This document shows, in pieces, positions 26,172 through 33,701 of a stretch of 64,000 nt of DNA. Location of the stretch: assembly GCF_045209745.1 (NCBI RefSeq), contig NZ_CP109273.1, forward strand, positions 744,001 to 808,000, given 5' to 3'. Made by a program: the position numbers and the translations under genes. Origin of the DNA: Micromonospora sp045209745. GTDB lineage: Bacteria > Actinomycetota > Actinomycetes > Mycobacteriales > Micromonosporaceae. The stretch's first letter is position 1, and the number at the start of each line of letters is the position of its first letter. The notes under the pieces are model-generated. The model was not told where the DNA came from. It was given only the letters and a program-made list of their open reading frames with translations, and made no database searches.

Positions 26172-26747
26172 ATCGACAGCGGATCAGGGCAGCCGGCCCC
26201 GCGGAAGCGGGCTGACGCTCGGCGCAACGAGGCGACACTGCTGGACGCCGCCGCCTCGACTTTCATCACCTCCGGCGTGGACGCGCCCGTGCGTGACATC
26301 GCCGCCAGGGCCGGCGTCGGTGTCGGAACGATCTACCGCCACTTCCCGACGCGCGCCGACCTCATCGTCGCCGTCTACCGACACCAGGTCGAGGCGTGCG
26401 CGGAGGCCGGCCCGACACTGCTGGCCACCAGCGGCACACCGCACGCCGCCCTGGCGCAATGGATCAACCTCTTCGTCGACTTCCTGGTCACCAAACACGG
26501 CCTCGCCGAGGCGCTACAGTCCGACAACGCCGCCTTCGAGACTCTGCACGCCTACTTTCTGGACCGCCTCGTGCCCGCGTGCGCCCAACTGCTCGCCGCC
26601 GCCGCCGCGGCGGGCGAGATTCGGGCCGACGTGAGTGCCTTCGATTTGCTGCGCGGCGTCGGCAACCTCTGCATCGGCGCGGCTGAACCCCGCTACGACG
26701 CGCGCCGCATGGTCGGACTCCTCGTCGCCGGGCTGCGCCTCCGCTAG
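26172..26747 (+). CDS. TetR-family repressor, start uncertain
   Basis: The helix-turn-helix region reads ADARRNEATLLDAAASTF and GVDAPVRDIAARAGVGVGTIYRHFPTRADL, a clear TetR N-terminus. The C-terminal ligand domain follows to 26747. There is no ATG, GTG or TTG in this frame between 26058 and the HTH. The ATG at 26058 would put both operators inside the coding sequence. The only well-placed ribosome-binding site (GAAGGGGG, 26157-26164) precedes an ATC at 26172. Alternatively a GTG at 26155 in another frame reads VKGVTTSTADQGSRPR and would join after a two-base shift near 26200. Confidence 0.75.
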   Translation: MDSGSGQPAPRKRADARRNEATLLDAAASTFITSGVDAPVRDIAARAGVGVGTIYRHFPTRADLIVAVYRHQVEACAEAGPTLLATSGTPHAALAQWINLFVDFLVTKHGLAEALQSDNAAFETLHAYFLDRLVPACAQLLAAAAAAGEIRADVSAFDLLRGVGNLCIGAAEPRYDARRMVGLLVAGLRLR

Positions 26748-26776
26748 AGCCGGCTGACAGCGATAGCTTGGTGATC

Positions 26777-27208
26777 ATGGCGGATTGGAAGATTCGACCC
26801 GCTTCGATGGCGGACGTCGAGGCGGTGGCCGAGTTGCGGGCCGTGGTGCTGCGGGCCGATCTGGAACGGCTCGGACGGTACGACGAGCAACGGGTGCGGC
26901 AGCGTCTGCGGGACGGGTTCGCACCGGCGTACACCTGGGTTGTCGAGGTGGGTGGCACGTTCGCCGGCTGCGTGGCGCTGCGGCCCGCCGCGGACGCCCA
27001 CTGGCTGGAGCACTTCTACCTGGCCCCGCACCTGCAGGGCAGCGGCATCGGTACGGCCGTGCTGCGTGGGCTGCTGGAGCATTGCGACCGCGATGGCACC
27101 CTGGTCCGGCTGAACGTGTTGCAGGGCAGTCCGGCCCGGCGGTTGTACGAGCGGCACGGATTCACGCTGGAGACCGAGGATCCGCTGTCCTGTTCGGACA
27201 GCGAGTGA
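26777..27208 (+). CDS. GNAT-family N-acetyltransferase
   Basis: This is a 143-residue acetyltransferase starting MADWKIRPASMADVEAVAEL. FYLAPHLQGSGIGTAVLRGL is the acetyl-CoA pyrophosphate-binding motif A (Q/R-x-x-G-x-G/A). The C-terminal LNVLQGSPARRLYERHGF is motif B. The substrate is unknown. There is no strong ribosome-binding site before the ATG at 26777. Its stop overlaps the GTG of a truncated transporter gene. Confidence 0.88.
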   Translation: MADWKIRPASMADVEAVAELRAVVLRADLERLGRYDEQRVRQRLRDGFAPAYTWVVEVGGTFAGCVALRPAADAHWLEHFYLAPHLQGSGIGTAVLRGLLEHCDRDGTLVRLNVLQGSPARRLYERHGFTLETEDPLSCSDSE

Positions 27209-27750
27209 CGGGCGTGCCGGTCGTGCTCGCGGCCGTGTCGATTGCCATGTCCGGTTTCACGACCGCGGCGATCTACGCGATCGTCGTCACGGACCTGCGC
27301 CTACCGACGACGTTTCTGGGTGTGCTGGCCAGCGCGCAGGGCGCCGGCTCCATCATCGGTGGCCTGATCGTGGGCCGGCTCATCGCCCGACAGGGTCCCG
27401 TTGCTGTCGGCGCCGCCGGCACGGTGCTGTTCGCGGTCGGCTGCCTGGCACGTTGCCTGCCGTGGGTGCCGGCCACGGTGGTCGGCGCGGTGGTCGCCGG
27501 CGTCGGCCTGCCCTGGACCCTGGTCGCGGCGGTGACCGCTGTGCAGACGCACACACCGGTGGCGCTGCTGGGCCGGGTCTCCGCGACGGCCAACACCGCG
27601 ATGTTCGGACCTCTCGTGCTGGCGATCCCCGTCGGCTCCGCGGCTGTCCACCTCGGCGCCCGCCCACCGCTCATCGCCGCGGTCCTGATCTGCCTGACGG
27701 CCGTGGCCACTGTGTCCGGTCGCCCGCTGACACTCCGGCACGCCCACTGA
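27205..27750 (+). pseudogene. MFS transporter, C-terminal half only
   Basis: The 181-residue frame begins directly inside a membrane domain and has about six hydrophobic spans (VVLAAVSIAMSGFTTAAIYA; AGSIIGGLIVGRLIARQGP; PWTLVAAVTAVQTHTPVALLGR). GRVSATANTAMFGPLVLAIP is typical of the second half of drug-efflux MFS proteins. A complete member has about 12 spans and 400 residues, so the first half is missing. The GTG at 27205 may give translation (GTGA overlap with the acetyltransferase gene), but a working transporter is unlikely. Confidence 0.65.
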
Positions 27751-27778
27751 ATGGCAGGACGGGGTCCCACGACCCGCT

Positions 27779-27995
27779 GACGTAGCAGCAGGTCGTAGCC
27801 GGCGGGCTCATGGGCGGAGCCGGGACCGGACAGCTCCTCCGGGTGCCGGACCTTGCCGATGTCGTGCACGACGTCGCCGCGCAGCTCGTTCAATCGCGAG
27901 GCGGGCCGTAGCGGCGGGTCTCCCGACGCGGTGAGAGCGCGGCGCAGGGGGTCGGACGTCACCGCAGCAAGGGTACGACCACCCGCCCTCGACAA
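27779..27995 (-). pseudogene. HD-domain hydrolase fragment
   Basis: The minus strand reads RLNELRGDVVHDIGKVRHPE and ELSGPGSAHEPAGYDLLL, the metal-binding HD core of an HD-domain phosphohydrolase. The residues upstream (TSDPLRRALTASGDPPLRPA) may belong to it. The fragment stops abruptly on both sides and its right edge lies exactly at the target duplication of the inserted element at 28004-28283. It is a gene relic. Confidence 0.6.
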
Positions 27996-28003
27996 CTACT
28001 GGT

Positions 28004-28283
28004 CAACACCGTTGCGTTAGGGCGGCGGTCGTGGTGGCAACCCCTCCGAAGACCGCTCCTGACGCCGAGTGCCTGACCCGAACGTCGGACGAGGCGCCGG
28101 CACCCACGCATCGCCTCCTTTGCTCTGCTTCAACCCAGGCAACACCGCGCGTCCGATATCCGGACACCGGGTGTTGCCTCCGCTGAAGCAGAGCAAAGGA
28201 GCACCCGAACACCCTCACCACCGCAGGGATGCCCAGTGACCAAGCCCTTGCCTCGCCGACCCCGCCCTAACGCAACAGCGTTG
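28004..28283. mobile_element. 280-bp MITE-like element with 10-bp target duplication
   Basis: Terminal inverted repeats of 22 bp at 28004-28025 and 28262-28283 match at 20 positions and share GTTGCGTTAGGGCGG. The element is flanked by direct copies of AACTACTGGT (27994-28003 and 28284-28293), as expected for a transposition target-site duplication. There is no credible open reading frame inside, so it would need a transposase in trans. The 10-bp duplication would fit an IS4-like enzyme, but this is a guess from size. A large palindrome occupies the centre. Confidence 0.85.
28114..28202. repeat. Dispersed palindrome (TTTGCTCTGCTTCA family), copy 1
   Basis: Outer arms CTCCTTTGCTCTGCTTCA and TGAAGCAGAGCAAAGGAG and inner arms AGGCAACACC (28137-28146) and GGTGTTGCCT (28170-28179) form a long hairpin inside the MITE-like element. 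A second copy with the same outer arms but different interior lies at 60332-60418. Confidence 0.85.
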
Positions 28284-28395
28284 AACTACTGGTCATCGAG
28301 TGATCAGCTGACGGCCAGTACGGGCAGGCAGCGCTGCGCTGTAGCGTGCGCCTCATGACGATGACGCCGCTGTGCGTCCCTGCGCAGGGTTCTCG

Positions 28396-28962
28396 GTGAC
28401 GCGCCGTCGCCGGCTCCTGGTTGCCGCGACGCTGGCTGTCGCACTGTGTGCTGGGTACCTGTCGATCACCACCCGCCATCGCCTCGACCACGGCAACTCG
28501 TGGTGGCACGGGGCCGACGCGGAGTCCCGTACCGAAGGGCCGACGACGGAGGTGCGGTTCGCCTTCGATCCCGGACGGCAGATCACGTTCGGCGCTACCA
28601 TCCGCAATCCCGGTCCGTGGCCGGTCACGATCACCGGCATCGCGGTCGGTGACGGTCCAGCGGACCAGCACGTATTCACGATCGCACGCCTGGCGGTCAA
28701 TCATGCCGAGGAGGCCACCGCCGCCCTGTTCGACCCAGCTACGGCGACGCCGTTCCGGTCGACCACAGTGCCGGCGGGCACCCAGCTGCCGGTCTTCGTC
28801 GCGATCACGATCCCGGACGCGGAGATGGCCCCCGGGGATGGGTTGTTCTTCGATGACCTCGCGGTCGACTACGCGGTGCTCGGCCTGCCTCGTCACCAGC
28901 GGGTACCGATGGGCTTCCGGCTGCTGGTCCACTCCGAAAGTGGCTACGTCCCCGTGAGCTGA
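28396..28962 (+). CDS. Membrane-anchored hypothetical protein
   Basis: This is a 188-residue protein with an N-terminal TM or signal anchor (RRRRLLVAATLAVALCAGYLSI) and an extracytoplasmic beta-rich domain: GRQITFGATIRNPGPWPVTITGI resembles an Ig-like or DUF-type scaffold. A GTG at 28396 is chosen; a GTG at 28372 adds eight residues. The organisation (short cytosolic tail, one TM, Ig-like domain with NxGPxPVTI) is shared with the protein at 30341-30919, which suggests a small local paralogous group. Confidence 0.6.
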   Translation: MTRRRRLLVAATLAVALCAGYLSITTRHRLDHGNSWWHGADAESRTEGPTTEVRFAFDPGRQITFGATIRNPGPWPVTITGIAVGDGPADQHVFTIARLAVNHAEEATAALFDPATATPFRSTTVPAGTQLPVFVAITIPDAEMAPGDGLFFDDLAVDYAVLGLPRHQRVPMGFRLLVHSESGYVPVS

Positions 28963-29065
28963 ACCAGAATCGCCGCTGTCCCCCGCCTGACCCGCCCCAG
29001 TCGCGGGGCAACCAGAGCTGGTTCGCTCGGGCTACGCTCCCCCGCACCAGGGAAGGGGTCCGTCG

Positions 29066-29824
29066 GTGAGGCATCGACTACGGCAGGTCGCGATGATGCT
29101 GCTCGGCGCAGCGCTGGTCGGCACGGTCGGCCTGAGCCTCGGCTCCTGGTACGGCGGCCGCGGCACAGCGCCGTTGCGCTCCAACCGAGCGCAGAGCATG
29201 GCGGCAGAGCTGGTTCCCGGCACCGAACCAATCGAGTCGAGAATCGGCCGTAACTACCTCTACGGCTTTCTGGCCCCCGACGACTTCGGCTCCGCGTACG
29301 CGGAATTCCACTACCGCGACACTGCCGACTGCGCGCACTCCGATTCGGTACGACGCAACGCCACATCGCTGGGGTGGCAGGGCAGCCACCGGGTATCGGG
29401 CACGCCATGCGATGGCTGGCGGGCCGAGCGGGACGGGCTGACGGCCACGCTCACCCAGGTGGACCGCAGGGCGATACTGAGGTTCGAGCCAACCGCGCCC
29501 GACGGATACGTCGCCATCACGCTCGCTGCCACCGTCCTTGGTGCCACGGCTGGGGCGGCGCTGTTCTGGATGGCGGGACGGCAACGTCCACCCGTACCCC
29601 GGTTGGTTGGCACGCTGGTGACGATCGTTCTCCTTCCGGGCGTCGCCATCACCTGGCAGGACCTGATCCTGAATGGGTTGGCTGAGCCGGTGTGGCCGAT
29701 CTGGCGGGCCCTCGCTCCCCTGCTGGTACCGCTGTCGCTCGTGCTGCTGCTGGTGGGGCTGATCATCTACGTGGGTCGACGGGACCCGAGCCGGGTTTCC
29801 CACTCGAGCACTAGCCAGCTCTGA
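29066..29824 (+). CDS. Multi-pass membrane hypothetical protein
   Basis: This is a 252-residue protein. An N-terminal TM (QVAMMLLGAALVGTVGLSL) is followed by an extracytoplasmic domain with two cysteines (DCAHSDS; TPCDGW). Three C-terminal spans follow, at about 148-168, 180-200 and 212-235. The GTG at 29066 follows AGGGAAGGGG, a strong ribosome-binding site. The family is not recognised. It sits in a region of decayed genes but is itself intact. Confidence 0.65.
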   Translation: MRHRLRQVAMMLLGAALVGTVGLSLGSWYGGRGTAPLRSNRAQSMAAELVPGTEPIESRIGRNYLYGFLAPDDFGSAYAEFHYRDTADCAHSDSVRRNATSLGWQGSHRVSGTPCDGWRAERDGLTATLTQVDRRAILRFEPTAPDGYVAITLAATVLGATAGAALFWMAGRQRPPVPRLVGTLVTIVLLPGVAITWQDLILNGLAEPVWPIWRALAPLLVPLSLVLLLVGLIIYVGRRDPSRVSHSSTSQL

Positions 29825-29873
29825 ACCGTTCGCCCGTCGGCGTGGATACTGTCGAACCAGGCCGCTCAGTCTG

Positions 29874-30310
29874 GATGAGGTCGAGCTGTTCGAGCTCTCC
29901 AGGGCTCGCCTGGAGGCGATCGCCTATCGCCTGCTGGGCTCGGCGAGCGACGCCGAGGACGCCGCCCAGGACACGTTCCTGCGTTGGCAGGCCGCCGACC
30001 GGGAGCGCGTCGAGACGCCCGAGGCGTGGCTGACGAAGGTGCTCGCGCGTCCGCGGACCACAGCGTTCCCGGCGCCGTCGAGCACGCGTACGACATCGCC
30101 GGCAGGCCCTCGGCGCTGCGGTTGCGCGACCGCCTCGACCAGCTCGCGGCCTGCGGGACCGTGCTCGTCGTCGGCGGCGGCCTCACCGGCCTCGAAGCGG
30201 TCACCACCGACGCCCGGGTGATCCCGGCCCAGGTCACCGTGTGGACGGCCGGCTTCGCCGTCCACCGCATCGCCGCGATCCGAACGGAGAGCCTCGCGGC
30301 CACTCCCTGA
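29874..30310 (+). pseudogene. Fused remnants of an ECF sigma factor and an FAD oxidoreductase
   Basis: From 29874 one frame reads DEVELFELSRARLEAIAYRL, LGSASDAEDAAQDTFLRW and TPEAWLTKVL, the region 2 of an ECF sigma factor (SigJ-like). At about 30045 it loses sense. From about 30064 another frame reads GAVEHAYDIAGRPSALRLRD and TVLVVGGGLTGLEAV, an NADH-binding GxGxxG segment of an NADH-dehydrogenase-like flavoprotein. It then jumps to VTVWTAGFAVHRIAAI and ends at 30310. Both genes have lost most of their length, leaving a collapsed locus. Confidence 0.7.
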
Positions 30311-30340
30311 CGAAGCGCGCGCCAACCCTAGGCTGTCGCA

Positions 30341-30919
30341 ATGGCATCGGAGCATGCAGTGATCGATCTGGGCGACGACGAGCACAAGCCGGTCGATCGG
30401 AGCGGCACCACCCAGGGGAACGTCGCGAGCAGACAGAAGACGACCCTGCGCCTCGTCGCTGTCTTCGTGGTCGGTGTGGTGCTTGGCGGCCTCGGTGTCG
30501 GCGAGCTGCGCGACTCTCGTGAGCAGCGGGAGCGGTCCGCGGTCGTCACCCTCGTGGCCCTACCTGCCTCAGTCAATTCGGGAGGTTCGTACGCCTTGGG
30601 ATCCGTCCAGTTGAACGGGCAGTTGACACTGATCAACGCAGGCCCCACGCCGATCACGATTCGTGCGGTTCGCGCGGAGGGGCCGGGCGTCCAGGTACGC
30701 GATGTGGGCCAACCCCGGCTGGTACGGCCAGGGGGCACCGGTCAGATCATCGTCGACCTGCAGTTCGAGTGCTCGATCGCGTTCCAGCCGGAGCCGTTGT
30801 CGGTGCGGTTCTCCGTCGAGACCGATGACAAGCAGGTCAGGGAGGTCCGCTACCCGGTCGCTCTCGTCGGAAGCGCCTGGCAGGAGATTGCTCTGCCCAT
30901 GTGCGAGCCCCACACATAG
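30341..30919 (+). CDS. Single-pass membrane protein with Ig-like extracytoplasmic domain
   Basis: This is a 192-residue protein. It has a 35-residue cytosolic tail, one TM (LRLVAVFVVGVVLGGLGVG), a short charged neck (RDSREQRERS) and a beta-rich domain with LNGQLTLINAGPTPITIRAV. One cysteine in FECSIAF and one in LPMCEPHT could form a disulfide. The layout matches that of the protein at 28396-28962. The function is unknown. Confidence 0.6.
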   Translation: MASEHAVIDLGDDEHKPVDRSGTTQGNVASRQKTTLRLVAVFVVGVVLGGLGVGELRDSREQRERSAVVTLVALPASVNSGGSYALGSVQLNGQLTLINAGPTPITIRAVRAEGPGVQVRDVGQPRLVRPGGTGQIIVDLQFECSIAFQPEPLSVRFSVETDDKQVREVRYPVALVGSAWQEIALPMCEPHT

Positions 30920-31164
30920 CCGCGCCACCGGGCCGAAGCCGACGTAGCTGAGGCCCTGCCCCTCGACGGACTGCGGATCGGGCTCATGATGCGGGCGGTC
31001 AGGCTGCCCTGTCGGGCACAGCGTGACCGACCGTCAGCATCGTGGGGGCATTTCGCGATGCCGGTCGCTCCGGCTACTGACCCGTAGAAGGCCCGTCGGC
31101 CTCAGCCTCGCGCTCGGCTCGCCAGACAGCGTGTCCCTTGAGCAGGTACCCCGCCGGCGCTGCT

Positions 31165-31704
31165 TCAGCCGGTCGGTATCCAGTACCGGAACTTGTCCCC
31201 GCGTTGATCTTCCAGAACCCCACCATTGCGCTCGATCACCTTGCGGGATGCCACGTTCTGGATGTCACACGTCAACAGGGCGGACGCGATGCCCAGGCTG
31301 CGAGCGACCGGCAGCGCCAGACGCAGCATCGCGCTGGCATGCCCACGGCGACGCGCTGACGGACGAACGTCGTACCCGATGTGCCCACCCCTCTCGCACA
31401 GTTCCGGGGTCAACCGGTGCCGGATGGCGATGCGCCCAAGGTAGTCGTCACCGTTGACCCACCACAGATTCGTGGCTGGCACGTAGCCCTCCGGTCGCGG
31501 CGCATCCTCGCGCGCCTGGTCCCGTAGCCAGCGAACATAGGCCGCAAAGCCGTCAGCCGACGACCACGACTGGCCGAAGGCGCGCATCTCTTGGCCAATC
31601 CCGGTCATGTCGGCTGCGCCTCCTCGCCCCTCCTCACGCAACTCGGCCATGGCGACCAGGAAGGATTGACGGGCGTTGACAGGCGGGCGTCGCAACTCAG
31701 CCAT
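31165..31704 (-). CDS. GNAT-family N-acetyltransferase
   Basis: This is a 179-residue acetyltransferase. The fold is shown by YVPATNLWWVNGDDYLGRIA, GHIGYDVRPSARRRGHASAM (motif A with R-R-R-G-H-A) and NVASRKVIERNGGVLED (motif B). It resembles proteins annotated as predicted acetyltransferases with wide substrate range. The first ATG has no clear ribosome-binding site, and a start at an internal Met about 18 residues later is possible. The 244-base gap to the next gene shows nothing definite. Confidence 0.82.
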   Translation of the reverse strand: MAELRRPPVNARQSFLVAMAELREEGRGGAADMTGIGQEMRAFGQSWSSADGFAAYVRWLRDQAREDAPRPEGYVPATNLWWVNGDDYLGRIAIRHRLTPELCERGGHIGYDVRPSARRRGHASAMLRLALPVARSLGIASALLTCDIQNVASRKVIERNGGVLEDQRGDKFRYWIPTG

Positions 31705-31948
31705 ACCGGCATTGGTACTCGCTCAACGGTCGCCTCGCATCCCGATTCGGCAGCGAGGGAATCCCGCTCCGCGTCGACCAGGAACGTCGATGCGGAGCGG
31801 GATCGTCGGCGGCTGGATGCCTACCCGCGAGAACACCCCCGGGCCCCGGGCCAACCCCGCGATCTTGCAGATTCGGTCGCCGTTTTGCGCGAACTGCCCC
31901 TTAAGTCGGAGCAGAAAGTGCAAGATCGCGCAGGCGGGGCACCGGCCT

Positions 31949-32836
31949 CTAGAACCCGTTCCATTGGCGGGCCGAGCATTTCCAGGTCTTCCCGTCATCC
32001 TGCGAGATGCAGACCACCAGGATCTTCCCGAGGATGGGAAGCCTGAGGGTGAAGATGTGGGCCTTGGTCTTCGCATACGGTATGCCCGACTTCTCGGCGA
32101 CGTCGGCCAACGCCCACCCGAGGTCCGGTCCTTCCAGCGTCGCCACCCGGCGCAGCGAGCTGATGTCCTCGCCGGCGAGGAGCTTCTCGACCTCCTCCGC
32201 CGAGGGCTCGCCGTCACCGATCAGCGTCTCCACGGCGTCCGGTCCGTCGACGGCGACGCCGTTGGCCTTCTCGAAGGCCGCCTTCATCCCGCCCACTGTG
32301 GTGCCGCTGGCGAAGTCGAGAGTGCGGATCTGGTCGGCCCTCTGGCGCGACAGCATGCACTCCCGGACCGACTTGCCCGCGGCGATGCACATGGTCAGGC
32401 ACCACTCCCGGCCGCCGGGTACGGACGTGGCGAAGAGCAGGGAGGAGGTCGCTGTCTCGCTGTCACCCTTGCCGTCGTACACGCCGTCGGCGAGGTCGGC
32501 CATGGTCGTATCGAGGATGCCCCGGCCGCCCGGCATCGTGCCCACGACCTTGACGCCGTCGACCTCTTCGCCGGCGACGAGCGCCTCGAGCTGGTCGACG
32601 GTGAGATTCCGGCCTCCGGCGTCGACGGCCAGCACCTTGTCCAGGTCGCCGACGGACTGGCCGGTCAGGTCCTCGAACCGCTGAAGCATCATCCCCGGAG
32701 CACCGGGCTGGTCGGTGACCGTCGTCCGGGCCTCGCCCTCGGCGGCTTGTGACGGAGTGTACGAAGCTGCCAGCCCGACGATCAGTGCCGCGGTGACGAT
32801 AGTGGCACGCCTGGTGATGTTCCACATAGCTGTCAT
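31949..32836 (-). CDS. Secreted hypothetical protein with duplicated LLAG-type motif
   Basis: This is a 295-residue protein with a Sec signal peptide (RRATIVTAALIVGLAASYTPSQA). Two stretches share a pattern: TVDQLEALVAGEEVDGVKVVG (about residues 78-98) and SAEEVEKLLAGEDISSLRRVA (about 211-231). Both are followed by a Gly/Asp-rich segment and a helix ending in AD(L/V)A. Cysteines occur in WCLTMCIAAG, ECML, VCIS and KCSA. It has no known domain. The neighbouring gene 32888-33610 encodes a related protein, so they form a tandem pair. Confidence 0.65.
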   Translation of the reverse strand: MTAMWNITRRATIVTAALIVGLAASYTPSQAAEGEARTTVTDQPGAPGMMLQRFEDLTGQSVGDLDKVLAVDAGGRNLTVDQLEALVAGEEVDGVKVVGTMPGGRGILDTTMADLADGVYDGKGDSETATSSLLFATSVPGGREWCLTMCIAAGKSVRECMLSRQRADQIRTLDFASGTTVGGMKAAFEKANGVAVDGPDAVETLIGDGEPSAEEVEKLLAGEDISSLRRVATLEGPDLGWALADVAEKSGIPYAKTKAHIFTLRLPILGKILVVCISQDDGKTWKCSARQWNGF

Positions 32837-32887
32837 CCTGTCCTCATCTCGCTGTCTCGGTGATCGCTGTCGACGGGATCGAACGGG

Positions 32888-33610
32888 CTACCAGCGACAC
32901 ACGATCACTACGCCCAGGCCGTTGGGCGAGGGCCCCCAGTGGCAGTGCCGGTCGATCCACTCACCGACCTCCTTGACCGTGTCCGAGACCCACGCGAACA
33001 CCGACTTGATCGCGCCCCAGATGCTGAAGTAGACGACGGTCGACTCGGGTGTGCCGCCGGCCTCGTCGATGACGTCCTTCGTCGACCTGGCGGGATCCGG
33101 CTTCTCGACGGTGTCCAGCACCCGCACACCGGTGGTGTCCTTACCGGCCAGCAGCGCCTCAATCTGCTCCGGAGTCCGCTCCTTGCCGTCGTCGACCGCC
33201 ACGATCGCGCGGTCGATCAGCACCTTCTCGCTGCCGGTGACGGCTTGGGCGATGGCGGCGATCTCGCCCAGCGTGAGATCGTTACCGAGCGCGGGACCGG
33301 TGAACCGCCGGACCGAAACGGCACCGGACGGATTGATCCAGATCTCGTCGGCCGCGATCACGTCGTCCGCTCCGAACGGGTCCCAGGCAAACATCCACTG
33401 CCCGCCGACACAGCGGAACTGGCCGTACACCCGGCCCTCAGGCTCGGTCTCGGTGCGGACGATCCCGCCGCGGTCGTCGACATACTGGACCACACAGTCG
33501 GTGCCCTTTTTCGGCGGCTTGTCGGTCTGGGCCACGGCTGCGGACGACATGGCCAGCACCGTCCCGCTGACCACCCCGATCACCGCGAGGCGGCGTACCA
33601 AGCGACTCAT
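32888..33610 (-). CDS. Secreted hypothetical protein related to its downstream neighbour
   Basis: This is a 240-residue protein from the ATG at 33610 (GGAG six bases upstream), with a Sec signal peptide (RRLAVIGVVSGTVLAMSSAAVAQ). The middle contains TPEQIEALLAGKDTTGVRVL, matching the LLAG-type motif found twice in the protein encoded at 31949-32836, and a similar ending (FSIWGAIKSVFAWVSDTV). Cysteines lie in DCVVQYV, FRCVGG and HCHWG. It is probably processed and exported; its role is unknown. The two genes are 51 bases apart and likely co-transcribed, this one first. Confidence 0.65.
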   Translation of the reverse strand: MSRLVRRLAVIGVVSGTVLAMSSAAVAQTDKPPKKGTDCVVQYVDDRGGIVRTETEPEGRVYGQFRCVGGQWMFAWDPFGADDVIAADEIWINPSGAVSVRRFTGPALGNDLTLGEIAAIAQAVTGSEKVLIDRAIVAVDDGKERTPEQIEALLAGKDTTGVRVLDTVEKPDPARSTKDVIDEAGGTPESTVVYFSIWGAIKSVFAWVSDTVKEVGEWIDRHCHWGPSPNGLGVVIVCRW

Positions 33611-33701
33611 CGAACGCTCCATTCCTAGCGAAGGAAACTGGTGCCCGAAGAGTGGCTGGCCGCGCTGAAGCGGCCCGGAAACCGCGCTGAAAGCGGGTGC
33701 G

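Noticed and set aside
28004..28283. A small RNA or protein gene inside the element
   Set aside because: The only frame spanning it runs through both inverted repeats and the central palindrome and has no ribosome-binding site.
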